Part shown: one piece after another, positions 10,142-19,471 of the stretch
Position numbering within the stretch: position 1 is the stretch's first letter
Layout: each line of letters starts with the position of its first letter
Assembly (NCBI GenBank): GCA_029624765.1
Contig: JARSSO010000055.1
Location: forward strand, 1-64,000
Direction: 5' to 3'
Source of the DNA: Candidatus Contendibacter sp.
GTDB lineage: Bacteria; Pseudomonadota; Gammaproteobacteria; Competibacterales; Competibacteraceae
DNA: 64,000 nt
Program-made: the position numbers and the translations under genes
The notes under the pieces: generated by a model
Databases searched by the model: none
Seen by the model: only the letters and a program-made list of their open reading frames with translations
What the model was told of the DNA's origin: nothing

Positions 10142-11140
10142 TCACGCGACTCCGGCGCCCCGGGCCTGCGCGTCGGCGTGATAGGAAGAACGCACCAGCG
10201 GGGCGGAGGCGACGTGGGTAAAGCCCATGGTGTTGCCCCGTTCGCGCAGATACTCAAACTCCTCGGGCGGCGCGTAGCGTTCCACCGGCAGATGATGGAC
10301 GCTGGGCTGCAAGTATTGGCCGAGCGTCAACATCTCCACGTCGTGGGCGCGCAGGTCGCGCATGACCGCCTCGATCTCCGCCGTCGTCTCTCCAAGCCCC
10401 AGCATCAGTCCCGACTTGGTCGGGACGCGCGGTTGCCGTTCCCTGAACCGCTTCAGCAAGGTGAGCGAATATTGATAATCCGCGCCCGGCCGGGCCTGGC
10501 GGTACAGGCGCGGCACGGTCTCCAGATTGTGATTGAACACGTCCGGCGGTTCCCGTTCCAGAATGTCGAGAGCCAGATCCATCCGGCCGCGAAAATCGGG
10601 GGTCAGAATTTCGATGGCGATGTCCGGTCGCGCGGCCCGCGTCGCCCGGACGCAGGCGGCGAAATGGGCCGCCCCGCCGTCGCGCAGATCGTCACGGTCC
10701 ACCGAGGTGATCACCACGTAGCTCAATCCCATCGCCGCCACGGTGCGCGCCAGATTCGCCGGTTCATCGGGATCGAGTGGATCGGGTCGGCCATGGCCCA
10801 CATCGCAAAACGGGCAGCGCCGGGTACAGATGGCCCCCATGATCATGAAGGTAGCGACGCCGTGGCCGAAGCACTCGCCCAAATTGGGGCAACTGGCTTC
10901 TTCGCAAACCGTGTGCAGACGGTTATCGCGCAGGATTTGCTTCAGGCGCAGCACCTCCGGGGTGCCGGGGAAGGGGGCGCGAATCCAGGCCGGCTTGCGC
11001 AAGCGTTGTTTGGGATCGGTGGGCGCGATCTTGACCGGGATGCGGGCGACCTTCTCCGCGCCGCGCAGCTTCTCGCCCGGCTGGGAAACGGTTCCGGACG
11101 TTGGCGCGACGGGAATATCGGAAACAGGGGAATTGGACAT
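10142..11140 (-). CDS. lipA: Lipoyl synthase (radical SAM)
   Basis: 332 residues. LipA inserts two sulfurs into protein-bound octanoate to make lipoate. The auxiliary cluster motif is [12 protein letters not shown] and the radical-SAM motif is [10 protein letters not shown], both complete. The conserved C-terminal RSSYHAD supplies the serine ligand. The frame stays open upstream to 11773, but this is read-through across lipB in another frame. The ATG at 11140, with AGGA 8 nt upstream, gives the family start ([16 protein letters not shown] plus a variable leader). lipB lies 89 bp upstream. The enzyme uses octanoyl substrates made by LipB, so the pair is a functional unit. Confidence 0.96.
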   Translation of the reverse strand: MSNSPVSDIPVAPTSGTVSQPGEKLRGAEKVARIPVKIAPTDPKQRLRKPAWIRAPFPGTPEVLRLKQILRDNRLHTVCEEASCPNLGECFGHGVATFMIMGAICTRRCPFCDVGHGRPDPLDPDEPANLARTVAAMGLSYVVITSVDRDDLRDGGAAHFAACVRATRAARPDIAIEILTPDFRGRMDLALDILEREPPDVFNHNLETVPRLYRQARPGADYQYSLTLLKRFRERQPRVPTKSGLMLGLGETTAEIEAVMRDLRAHDVEMLTLGQYLQPSVHHLPVERYAPPEEFEYLRERGNTMGFTHVASAPLVRSSYHADAQARGAGVA

Positions 11141-11229
11141 GGGCGGTTCCTGAGCGGGATCGGCGGCGAATGGCCAAATTGGACAGTGAACGATGCCTTG
11201 AAATTCATCCCGGCGCCGGGGCACGGGAA

Positions 11230-11913
11230 TCAGGGCGGGACCGGCAATCCCTCGACCTCGTCGAAGTGGGTGTAGCCGAGTTGGCGACCCAGATTCAGCA
11301 GCAATTCCCCGGCGGCGGCGTCCGGGTCGAGGTCGATGCCGAGATCGCGCAACTGGGTCATCCGCAGGCCCGGATAACCACAGGGATCGATACGGGCGAA
11401 CGGCTCCAGGTCCATATCGACGTTTAGGCTCAGGCCGTGATAGGAACGTCCCTGGCGAATGCGCAAACCCAGCGACGCAATCTTGGCGGCCTCGACATAA
11501 ACGCCGGGCGCGTCGGGGCGGGCATGGGCAACGATGCCCAGGTCGGCGAGCAGTTCGATCACCGCCTGTTCCAGCGCCGTCACCAGCGCCCGCACGCTCA
11601 ATCCCCGCCGGCGCGCGTCCAGCAGGCAATACACGACGACCTGCCCCGGACCGTGATAGGTGACCTGCCCCCCGCGATCGACGCGAACGACGGGAATAGC
11701 GCCCGGCGCCAACACATGCTCCGCCTTGCCGGCCAAGCCCTGGGTGAACACCGGCGGATGTTCCACCGACCACAGTTCGTCCAGCGTTTCCACGGTGCGC
11801 GCCTCGGTGAACGTTCGCATCGCGTCGAACACCGGGCCATAGTCGCGGCGGCCCAGACGGCGGAACCGCAAAGGCTCAAGACGCAAGGTGGGCGGGGCCA
11901 TGCCCGAAATCAC
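11230..11913 (-). CDS. lipB: Octanoyl-[ACP]:protein octanoyltransferase
   Basis: 227 residues if translation starts at the GTG at 11913. LipB moves octanoate from acyl carrier protein to lipoyl domains. [12 protein letters not shown] and the catalytic pair Lys ([12 protein letters not shown]) and Cys (IDPCGYPGL) are all present. The GTG start overlaps the ybeD stop codon by 4 bp. An ATG four codons later (11901) is an equally reasonable start and lacks a better ribosome site. Downstream lipA completes the pathway. Confidence 0.95.
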   Translation of the reverse strand: MISGMAPPTLRLEPLRFRRLGRRDYGPVFDAMRTFTEARTVETLDELWSVEHPPVFTQGLAGKAEHVLAPGAIPVVRVDRGGQVTYHGPGQVVVYCLLDARRRGLSVRALVTALEQAVIELLADLGIVAHARPDAPGVYVEAAKIASLGLRIRQGRSYHGLSLNVDMDLEPFARIDPCGYPGLRMTQLRDLGIDLDPDAAAGELLLNLGRQLGYTHFDEVEGLPVPP

Positions 11914-12173
11914 AGCACCAGCTTGATCCGCGGATGCCCGCTGAGGTCCCGATAAATGGCGTCCAACTGCGCGCGCGCGCGGGCGTTCACCACCACCGTC
12001 ACCGACTGGTAGCGACCGGCCCGGCTGTCCCGCACCCGCACCCGCGTCTCGTCCAGATCGGGCGCGCGCCGGCGCACCAGGCCCACCACCAGCGCCCGAA
12101 ACTCGAAGCCGCCAACGCCCACGACCTTGATGGGAAAATCGCAGGGGAATTGCAACAGGGAGTCATCGTTCAT
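11910..12173 (-). CDS. ybeD: YbeD/DUF493 family protein (UPF0250)
   Basis: 87 residues, the usual length. It contains [17 protein letters not shown] and [20 protein letters not shown], characteristic of the small ACT-like YbeD fold. In E. coli ybeD sits between dacA and lipB, exactly as here; a regulatory role in lipoate metabolism has been proposed from context only. It ends in a 4-bp overlap with lipB and starts 22 bp after dacA, so translation is probably coupled. Confidence 0.92.
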   Translation of the reverse strand: MNDDSLLQFPCDFPIKVVGVGGFEFRALVVGLVRRRAPDLDETRVRVRDSRAGRYQSVTVVVNARARAQLDAIYRDLSGHPRIKLVL

Positions 12174-12195
12174 ACCGGTTCCCTTCCGTGGGCGC

Positions 12196-13365
12196 TCAAC
12201 TGAACAGGGAATGGAAGAACAGCAGGATTGCGTCGATCATCCGCCCGAACCAGCCGCTCTCCGGCACGTCCTTGAGCGCCACCAGCGGCGTCTTGCTGAC
12301 CTCCTGATCGCCCAGCTTGACCACGATCTCGCCCAATGCTTGATCCTTCTGGATCGGCGCGACGATGGTCGGCTGCACCGTGGTCGTGGTGCTGACCTGG
12401 GCGGCCTGGCCCTTGGGCACGGTGACGTACAGCGGATGAGCCACGCCCAGGGGCAGTTGGTTGTCCTGGCCCTTCCAGATTCGAGTCGTCACGACGGGGG
12501 CGTTGGCGTCGTGCAGCTTGCGGCTTTCGAAGAAGCTGAAGCCGTAGTCGAGCAGGGTCTTACTGGCCTGAAAGCGGTCTTTCTCCTTCTGGGCGCCCAG
12601 CACCACGCCGATCAGCCGGGTATCGTTGCGCTTGGCCGAGGACACCAGACAGTAACCCGCCGATTCGGTGTGGCCGGTCTTGACGCCGTCCACCGAGGGA
12701 TCCGTCAGCAATAAACGGTTACGATTTTGCTGCTCGATGTTGTTGTACTTGAAGCTGCGCTCGGCGTAGCGGGGATACTGGTCGGGAAAATCGCGGATCA
12801 GCGCCCGCGTCAGGGTGGCGATGTCGCGGGCGGACATGTAGTGATTGGGATCGGGCATGCCGGGGGCGTTGGTGAAATGGCTGCTCTTCAATCCCAACCG
12901 TTCCGCCTCCTGGTTCATCAGCTTGACGAAGGTCTCCTCGGAACCGGCCACCTTCTCGGCCAGCGCCACGGTGGCGTCGTTGCCCGATTGGATCACCATG
13001 CCCTTCAGCAGATCCTCGACCGACACCTGGGTTCCCAGTTTGACGAACATCTTGGAACCGGACGTGCGCCAAGCCTTCTCACTGATGGTGACCTGATCGC
13101 TGAGGTGAATTTTTCCCGATTTCAGCGCCTTGTAAACGACATAGGCGGTCATCAGCTTGGTGATGCTGGCCGGCTCCATCCGCTCGTCGCTCTTGTCCTG
13201 CGCCAGCACGTTGCCACTCTGATAATCCATCAGGATATACCCACGCACCGGCAGCGGCGACAGCGGCGGGATGGGTTCGGCCCAGGCGACGGTCCAGCCC
13301 AATGTCAGCAGCGCGAGGGCGAGAAACGACACCCACAGGGTACGGACTACAGTTGGATACGGCAT
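12196..13365 (-). CDS. dacA: D-alanyl-D-alanine carboxypeptidase (PBP5/6 type)
   Basis: 389 residues. This periplasmic serine carboxypeptidase removes the terminal D-Ala from peptidoglycan stem peptides. The signal peptide is MPYPTVVRTLWVSFLALALL, cleaved near AWA. The active-site motifs are SITK (PASITKLMTAY), SGN (IQSGNDATVAL) and KTG (DGVKTGHTESAGY). A C-terminal beta domain is followed by an amphipathic anchor, GWFGRMIDAILLFFHSLF. The open frame reaches 13500, but the segment before 13365 is not signal-like. It belongs to the elongation cluster, 131 bp after rlpA. Confidence 0.95.
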   Translation of the reverse strand: MPYPTVVRTLWVSFLALALLTLGWTVAWAEPIPPLSPLPVRGYILMDYQSGNVLAQDKSDERMEPASITKLMTAYVVYKALKSGKIHLSDQVTISEKAWRTSGSKMFVKLGTQVSVEDLLKGMVIQSGNDATVALAEKVAGSEETFVKLMNQEAERLGLKSSHFTNAPGMPDPNHYMSARDIATLTRALIRDFPDQYPRYAERSFKYNNIEQQNRNRLLLTDPSVDGVKTGHTESAGYCLVSSAKRNDTRLIGVVLGAQKEKDRFQASKTLLDYGFSFFESRKLHDANAPVVTTRIWKGQDNQLPLGVAHPLYVTVPKGQAAQVSTTTTVQPTIVAPIQKDQALGEIVVKLGDQEVSKTPLVALKDVPESGWFGRMIDAILLFFHSLFS

Positions 13366-13496
13366 GTCGTGGCGGTCTTCGGTGGGGCAGGTTCGTTGGC
13401 GGGGGATTCTAGCGAGAAATCCGGCTTGAAAACAAACCACCCGGCCACGGAATTCCCTGCCTCGCAGGGGGGTAGCGGCCGGGTGATGGCTTCGCC

Positions 13497-14648
13497 TCAA
13501 TCCACGATGCCGCGCGACCGGTTAGCCTTCAGGCTGGCCAGCCGAACCGCCGTCGGCTTGAATGCGCCGGCCTGGCGCGGTGAAACCGGCTTGCCGGTCC
13601 GGTTGGGGTTAGCGGCTGGAACGGGTGGCCTGGTCACCGCCTCCCTCCCTTTCGCCGTCGGCGCGACCGACAATGGGCGCATGTTCCCCTGCGCCGGCTT
13701 GCGGTTGTCCTCGGCCTTGACCGGCTTGACGCTCGCCGCTTTCGCCATCGCGGGCGGCGCGTTCCGTCCCATGTCCGCCATTGCCAGCCGCATCGGCGGC
13801 TTCGCCATCGCGGGCGGCGCGTTCCTCCCCCCCGCCAGCGCTGGTCTCGGCGCCGTCTTAACCGGTGTCGGGTTACGCTCCATGTCCGCTCGCGCCAATT
13901 TCACGTTCACGAGTTTCACCGCCGCCGACGGTGCGTTCCGCGGTTCCGCGTCCACTCGCGCCAGCCGCGCCGGCGGCAGGCCCGGCGCTTGCGCCGAGGG
14001 TCGGATCGGGGCGGCGTGGGCGAATTCGATCTCGCCGACTTCAACCTTCGGTTTGGCGCGCGCCGCGCGACTGGCCAGCAGTTCCCGCTGTTCGGCGCGG
14101 TACGCCGCCAGCTTCGGCAGGAACTGATACGGCTCCAGGGCGACAACCTCCACCGGAGCGGTGCCATGTTCCAGCATCCCCAGCCGGTCGGCGGCGGCGT
14201 AGGACAAATCGATGATCCGCGTCCCAACGAAGGGTCCGCGATCGGTGACCTTGACCACGGTGCTGAGCCCGTTGTCCAGATTGGTCACCCGCACGTAGGT
14301 GGGCAGCGGCAAACTCTTGTGGGCGGCGGTCAGGTCGAACATGTTGAAGGGCGGACCGCTGGAGGTTTTGCGGCCATGAAATTCCCAGCCATACCAGGAG
14401 GCCGTGCCCCGTTCCCGATAGCCGGCGCTGGTTTCCTTGACCCGGTAGCGCCGGCCGAACACCACATAGCTGTCAATATTGCCGGTGCGGCTGGGCGGCT
14501 CGGCCTGGGGCACGAGTTCACCGCTGGTCGGCGTGGCGTCCACGAGCGAACTCGCCGGCCGCTGGCTGTCGGGAACGGTGCTACAGCCGGCCAGCGCGCC
14601 CGCCAACGAAACCCAAACCATGGTGTGGCTCCAAGAAGATTTGGCCAT
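13497..14648 (-). CDS. rlpA: RlpA-family septal ring lipoprotein with a low-complexity tail
   Basis: 383 residues. The lipobox LAGC (cysteine at 22) marks a lipoprotein. A double-psi beta-barrel spans about residues 75-170 (GTASWYGWEFHGRKTSSG through VTDRGPFVGTRIIDLSYAAA). RlpA proteins cleave glycan strands that lack stem peptides. Here the segment after HGRKTSSG reads PPFNMFD, whereas the usual one has an acidic pair (GExxDM), so a catalytic Glu and a nearby Asp seem to be missing while the DRGPF Asp is kept. No SPOR domain follows. Instead there is an Ala/Pro/Lys-rich tail with a repeated RNAPPAMAK unit. It may bind peptidoglycan without cutting it. Confidence 0.88.
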   Translation of the reverse strand: MAKSSWSHTMVWVSLAGALAGCSTVPDSQRPASSLVDATPTSGELVPQAEPPSRTGNIDSYVVFGRRYRVKETSAGYRERGTASWYGWEFHGRKTSSGPPFNMFDLTAAHKSLPLPTYVRVTNLDNGLSTVVKVTDRGPFVGTRIIDLSYAAADRLGMLEHGTAPVEVVALEPYQFLPKLAAYRAEQRELLASRAARAKPKVEVGEIEFAHAAPIRPSAQAPGLPPARLARVDAEPRNAPSAAVKLVNVKLARADMERNPTPVKTAPRPALAGGRNAPPAMAKPPMRLAMADMGRNAPPAMAKAASVKPVKAEDNRKPAQGNMRPLSVAPTAKGREAVTRPPVPAANPNRTGKPVSPRQAGAFKPTAVRLASLKANRSRGIVD

Positions 14649-14724
14649 AAAAATTCCTCCCCTTTACCGAGAACGCGCGGTGGCGCATCCGAACGGTACG
14701 GTTGTCGTGGATTTTCGGGATGAC

Positions 14725-15849
14725 TCAATCGGCGCGAGCCACGGGTTCCGGCACGGGGGCGCCGGCATAAGGCCGCTCATGACGCTCGCGGATTTCCTGG
14801 CTCAGTTGGTACACCGCCATGGCGTACAACTGACTGTGGTTATAACGGGTGATGACGTAGAAATTGTCGAACCCCAACCAATATTCCGGTCCTTCCCGGC
14901 CCTGAAATTCGAGCAGCATCGCCGACTGGCCGCCGGCGACCGGCGTCTGGGGCAGGACGCCTCGACCTTGCAGACTGGCGACGCTGTACTGGGGCTGGCC
15001 CAGTTTGCGGCTGACCAGGGCTGGCCAGGCCGCGCCGCTGACCTGGGCTGGCACGGCGACCGGTTCACCGGTCCGCCAGCCATGTTTTTTGAAATAGTTG
15101 GCCACGCTGCCGATGGCGTCGCGGGGGTTGCGCCACAGGTCGCGGTGACCGTCACCGTCGAAGTCCACCGCATAGGAACGAAAGCTGCTCGGCATGAACT
15201 GGCCGTAGCCCATCGCCCCAGCGTAGGAGCCGCGCGGAGTCAGGGGGTCGATGCCTTCCGCCCGGGTCAGCAACAGGAAATTTTCCAGCTCCTTGCGGAA
15301 ATAGTCGGCCCGCCGGGGATAGTCGAAAGCCAGGGTGGACAGGGCCTCCAGCACCCGGTATTTGCCCATGTTGCCGCCGTACTGGGTTTCCACCCCGATG
15401 ATGGCGACCACGATTTCCGGCGGTACGCCGTGGACCTGTTCGGCTCTGGCCAGCGCCGCCGCGTTGGCCCGCCAAAACTCCACCCCACCCTGAATCCGCT
15501 TGGGATTGACGAAAATCGTCCGGTAGGCGTACCAGGGTTTGGCCTCGGCCGGGCGGGACATGGCGGCGATGATGCTGGGCTGGGCGTGGGCGCGGCCGAA
15601 CACCGCTTGCAGGCGCGCCGCGTTGAAGCCGTGCCGGGCCGCCATCTCGCGGATGAAAGCCTGAACGTCAGCCCGGCGGGCCAGCGGCTGGCCGGCGGCG
15701 GCGGTGGAGGAGCCAGACGGGGGCGTCTCGGCCGTGGGTCCGGCGGGCGTGGCGGGTTGGTTGGCGAGGTCCGGGGTCGGCCGGACCGGAGCCGGCGGCG
15801 CGCAGGCGCTCAACAGCAGGGCAATACCCAACGGATACAGGCGCTTCAC
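14725..15849 (-). CDS. mltB: Membrane-bound lytic murein transglycosylase B
   Basis: 374 residues, a lipoprotein with lipobox LLSAC (cysteine at 16). MltB cuts the MurNAc-GlcNAc bond with formation of 1,6-anhydro ends. IGVETQYGGNMGKYRVLEAL contains the catalytic Glu. GAMGYGQFMPSSFRSYAVDF and DLWRNPRDAIGSVANYF are the usual substrate-groove segments. A Pro/Thr-rich linker follows the lipid anchor. It lies 31 bp after rodA and 76 bp before rlpA, in the order common among gammaproteobacteria. Confidence 0.95.
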   Translation of the reverse strand: MKRLYPLGIALLLSACAPPAPVRPTPDLANQPATPAGPTAETPPSGSSTAAAGQPLARRADVQAFIREMAARHGFNAARLQAVFGRAHAQPSIIAAMSRPAEAKPWYAYRTIFVNPKRIQGGVEFWRANAAALARAEQVHGVPPEIVVAIIGVETQYGGNMGKYRVLEALSTLAFDYPRRADYFRKELENFLLLTRAEGIDPLTPRGSYAGAMGYGQFMPSSFRSYAVDFDGDGHRDLWRNPRDAIGSVANYFKKHGWRTGEPVAVPAQVSGAAWPALVSRKLGQPQYSVASLQGRGVLPQTPVAGGQSAMLLEFQGREGPEYWLGFDNFYVITRYNHSQLYAMAVYQLSQEIRERHERPYAGAPVPEPVARAD

Positions 15850-15880
15850 TCGTTCGTCTCGTCGTGGGCCAGGATGGCGG

Positions 15881-17044
15881 TCATCGCGTCGGCGTCCGCC
15901 GGTGAGTATAGATGCTCATCAGGATACCGAAGCCCGCCATGAGCGTGACCAGGGAGGTTCCGCCATAGCTGAACAGAGGCAACGGCAAACCCACCACCGG
16001 CAACAGACCGGACACCATGCCGGAATTTACGAAAGCATAGAGGAAAAAAATCAAAATGAGACTACCGGCCAGCAATCGGGTGTAGGTATCGGGGGCCCGG
16101 CTGGCCATGTACAAGCCGCGGGCGATGATGAAAAAGTACAGAATTAGCAGCAAACAGGCGCCGATCAGGCCGAATTCCTCGGAAAACGCGGCGAAAATGA
16201 AATCGGTCGAACCTTCCGGCAAAAAATCCAGATGCGACTGGGTGCCGTTCAGCCAGCCCTTGCCGTAGACGCCACCCGAGCCAATGGCGATCTTGGACTG
16301 GATGATGTGGTAACCCGCCCCCAGTGGATCGCTTTCCGGATTCAGGAAGGTCAATACCCGCTGGCGCTGGTAGTCGTGCATGACGTAAATCCAGAACAGC
16401 GGGATCACCGCGCCCAGCGCCCCGGCCAGCCCCAGCAGAAGCCACCAGCTCAAGCCGGCCAGAAACAGCGCGAACGCCCCGGCGCAGCCCACCACCAGAG
16501 CCGTGCCCAAGTCCGGCTGCTCGGCGATCAGGGCGAAAGGGATGGCGGTGACCAGCGCCCCGCCCAGCAAGTGACCCCAACGGGGCGGCAACGGTTTGTC
16601 GGCGAAGAACCACGCCACCGTCATCGGCACCGCCAGCTTCATGATCTCCGAAGGCTGAAACCGCACCACGCCCAGATTCAGCCAGCGTTGCGCGCCCTTG
16701 GAAATATCGCCGACGACCATGACCGCCAGCAACAGCGCCACGCCCATCAGATAAATCCACGGCGACCAGAACCGGAAGTAGCGCGGCGGCAATTGCGCCA
16801 GCGTCAGCATGACGGTGAACCCCAGACCCAGTCGAATGGCCTGGCCGATCACCAGACCCAAATCGCGCTGGCCGGCGCTGTAGAGCATCATCAGCCCCAG
16901 GCCCGATACCGCCAGCAATCCCAGCAGCAGCAGCGGATCGAGATAGAGCAGCTTGAGGAACTTGCCGTCGACCTCTTCCACGCGGTCGGCCGCCGGCAAC
17001 AGCGATCCAAGCCAGGCCGACAAGGGTTTGCCGTCAGTCTCCAC
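15881..17044 (-). CDS. rodA: Peptidoglycan glycosyltransferase RodA
   Basis: 387 residues with about ten membrane helices, SEDS family. RodA polymerises glycan strands for side-wall growth together with PBP2. GVVRFQPSEIMKLAVPM holds the conserved glutamate region, and FSEEFGLIGACLLLILYF and LFSYGGTSLVTLMAGFGIL are family signatures. The start overlaps the mrdA stop by 11 bp, so the two partner enzymes are translationally coupled. Confidence 0.96.
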   Translation of the reverse strand: METDGKPLSAWLGSLLPAADRVEEVDGKFLKLLYLDPLLLLGLLAVSGLGLMMLYSAGQRDLGLVIGQAIRLGLGFTVMLTLAQLPPRYFRFWSPWIYLMGVALLLAVMVVGDISKGAQRWLNLGVVRFQPSEIMKLAVPMTVAWFFADKPLPPRWGHLLGGALVTAIPFALIAEQPDLGTALVVGCAGAFALFLAGLSWWLLLGLAGALGAVIPLFWIYVMHDYQRQRVLTFLNPESDPLGAGYHIIQSKIAIGSGGVYGKGWLNGTQSHLDFLPEGSTDFIFAAFSEEFGLIGACLLLILYFFIIARGLYMASRAPDTYTRLLAGSLILIFFLYAFVNSGMVSGLLPVVGLPLPLFSYGGTSLVTLMAGFGILMSIYTHRRTPTR

Positions 17045-18968
17045 GCGGCGGATCGTCCTCGGCGGCTTGCATTCTGGCGGTCACGGAATCGTCGTATCTG
17101 TTCAGGAGCCAGGCATCCATGACCTTGCGGGCCAGCGGCGCGGCGGTGGCGCTGCCCCCGCCGCCGTGCTCGGCGATCACCGCCACGGCGATGCGCGGCT
17201 CCTCGACCGGCGCGAACGCCACGAACAGCGCGTGATCCAGCAGGTGCTTGGCCAGACGTTTCGCATTGTATCGCTCGCTCTGACCCAGGGTGAACACCTG
17301 GGCGGTGCCGGTTTTGCCGGCGATCCGGTACTTGGCGCCGACGCCGATCTTGTGAGCGGTGCCGCCCTCGACCACATGAATCATGCCCGCGATCACCGTA
17401 TCCCAAAACCGGGGATTCTTGACCGTGACCGGCGGCAGCGGTCGCGGCGCCTCGACCGTCTTCACCCGGGTGCCGGGATGTTCAGTGGCTTGGAGCACCC
17501 GTGGCTTAAAGTTCTTGCCCTGCTGGGAAATGACGGCGGTGGCGTGAGCCAGTTGCAACGGCGTGGCCAGAAAATAGCCCTGACCGATGCCAGCGCTGAG
17601 GCTGTCGCCGGCGAACCACGGCTGTTTTTGCGTCTTGCGCTTCCATTCGTCCGACGGCAGCACCGCCCCTTTCTCGCCAGGCAAATCGACCCCGGTCGGC
17701 CGCCCCATGCTGAACCGGTCGAGGAACTCATGCATGCGGTCGATGCCCAGATTCAACGCCAGGCTGTAGAAATACACGTCGCAGGACTGAGCGATGGCGC
17801 GGTCCATGCCCACGCTGCCGTGACCGCCGCGCTTCCAGTCGCGGAAACGGTGGCTCGAACCCGGCAACCGGTAAAAGCCGGGACAGAACACGCCGCTGTG
17901 ACGGTTGACCACGCCGTATTCCAGCCCGGCCAGCGCCATCAACGGCTTGATGGTGGAGCCGGGCGGATACATCCCGCGCAGGGCGCGGTTGAGCAACGGC
18001 TTGTCCTTGGAGGTGTTCAGCACGCGATAGGAGGCGAAGTCGATGCCGTTGACGAAGGGGTTAGGGTCGTAGACCGGCTGGCTGGCCAGGGCCAGAATTT
18101 CGCCGTTGCGGGGGTCGATGGCGACGATGGCGCCGTTGTAGCCTTCCAGCACTTTTTCCGCGACCGCCTGCAAGCGGATGTCGATGGAGAGATAGACATT
18201 TTGGCCGGGCGTCGGCGGGGTGCGGCTGAGCACCCGCAGCGGTCGGCCGTCGGCGTTGGTCTCGACCTGCCGCCAGCCGGTGCGCCCGCGCAACACGTCC
18301 TCGTAGGAACGCTCCACCCCGGTCTTGCCGATATGGGTGCTGCCGCTGTACTGGCCGGGATCGAGTTTGCTCATTTCGGTTTCGTCGATGCGGCCGACAT
18401 AGCCGATGGCGTGAACGCCCAGCGACCCCAGGGGATACCGCCGGGTCAGATCGGCCTTGATGTCCACCCCAGGCAGCCGGTACAGGTCGATGGCCAGCCG
18501 GGCGATCTCCTCGTCGGTCAGCCGGAAACGCAGCGGCACGCCGGTATAGGGCGGCGCGCGCCGGGCCAGTTTGCGAAACCGCTCGATGTCGGCGTCGGTC
18601 AATTCGATGCGCTGACGCAATTCCGCCAGGGTGGCGTCCAGATCCTTGGCCTGCTCGCGGGTGATCTCCAGATGGTAGGACGCCAGATTGTCGGCCAGCA
18701 GCACTCCGTTCCGGTCGAAGATGAAGCCGCGGGTCGGCGGCAAGGGTTGCAGGCGGATCCGGTTGCCGTCGGCCAACAGGGTGAACCGTTCGTGGTTGAG
18801 CACCTGCAAGTACACCAGTCGACCCGCCACCGCCAGCAACCCCAGGAACACCGCGAACAGCGCGAACAGCGCGCGCCGGAAAAACAGCTCGCTCTCGGCG
18901 GTCTTGTCCTTTTGCCGAGCCACCAATTCAGCGGTGGAAGGCCGGGCGAACCGACGCCAGGTTTTCAT
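17034..18968 (-). CDS. mrdA: Penicillin-binding protein 2 (MrdA)
   Basis: 644 residues. This class B transpeptidase cross-links new wall material during elongation. It has one N-terminal membrane helix (about residues 30-52), a dimerisation module, and a transpeptidase domain with SxxK in PPGSTIKPLM, SxN-type SCDVYF, and KTG in AGKTGTAQVF. It lies 14 bp after mreD and overlaps rodA. Confidence 0.97.
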   Translation of the reverse strand: MKTWRRFARPSTAELVARQKDKTAESELFFRRALFALFAVFLGLLAVAGRLVYLQVLNHERFTLLADGNRIRLQPLPPTRGFIFDRNGVLLADNLASYHLEITREQAKDLDATLAELRQRIELTDADIERFRKLARRAPPYTGVPLRFRLTDEEIARLAIDLYRLPGVDIKADLTRRYPLGSLGVHAIGYVGRIDETEMSKLDPGQYSGSTHIGKTGVERSYEDVLRGRTGWRQVETNADGRPLRVLSRTPPTPGQNVYLSIDIRLQAVAEKVLEGYNGAIVAIDPRNGEILALASQPVYDPNPFVNGIDFASYRVLNTSKDKPLLNRALRGMYPPGSTIKPLMALAGLEYGVVNRHSGVFCPGFYRLPGSSHRFRDWKRGGHGSVGMDRAIAQSCDVYFYSLALNLGIDRMHEFLDRFSMGRPTGVDLPGEKGAVLPSDEWKRKTQKQPWFAGDSLSAGIGQGYFLATPLQLAHATAVISQQGKNFKPRVLQATEHPGTRVKTVEAPRPLPPVTVKNPRFWDTVIAGMIHVVEGGTAHKIGVGAKYRIAGKTGTAQVFTLGQSERYNAKRLAKHLLDHALFVAFAPVEEPRIAVAVIAEHGGGGSATAAPLARKVMDAWLLNRYDDSVTARMQAAEDDPPRGD

Positions 18969-18982
18969 CGTCGCCGGGCGGT

Positions 18983-19471
18983 TCAGGTGACTTGGAAATG
19001 CCGGCGCGCGTCGCGCAGGATCACGAACAGCAGGGGCCAGCCGATCATGCCGCCCACCGCCGGCGCCAGATACCAGCCATCGCGCGGCGGGTAACCGATC
19101 ACGCCGCTGATCCAGAATACCAGGAACTGCTTCAACAGAAGAAACGCCAGCACGCTAATCGCTTGCCGCCAGGGCGGCAACACCCGGATGCGCCGGTGCG
19201 TCTGCACGGTCAGATAGGCCAGGGTCGCGAACGCCAGCGCGTGCTGACCCAGCAGCGCGCCGCGCCCCACGTCCACCAGCAGTCCGACCACCCAGCCCGT
19301 GCCGATCCCGATCCGGTACGGCAACGCCAGGCACCAGTAGATCAGCACCATCGCCACCCAGTCCGGCCACAATCGGCCCGGCCAGCCCGACAACGGGATG
19401 CTGGTCGCCAGGAAGGCCAGCAGAAAACTGCTCGCGATGATCCAGCCGCCGGTGGGACGAACCGCGGTCAT
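18983..19471 (-). CDS. mreD: Rod shape-determining protein MreD
   Basis: 162 residues with about five membrane helices (FLLAFLATSIPLSG, MVLIYWCLALPY, and a C-terminal VGGMIGWPLLFVIL). MreD is a membrane scaffold of the elongasome that binds MreC. It overlaps mreC by 4 bp, so translation is coupled. Confidence 0.93.
   Translation of the reverse strand: MTAVRPTGGWIIASSFLLAFLATSIPLSGWPGRLWPDWVAMVLIYWCLALPYRIGIGTGWVVGLLVDVGRGALLGQHALAFATLAYLTVQTHRRIRVLPPWRQAISVLAFLLLKQFLVFWISGVIGYPPRDGWYLAPAVGGMIGWPLLFVILRDARRHFQVT

Noticed and set aside
11141..11773. N-terminal extension of LipA across lipB
   Set aside because: The upstream part is lipB read in the wrong frame. LipA family start and ribosome site are at 11140.
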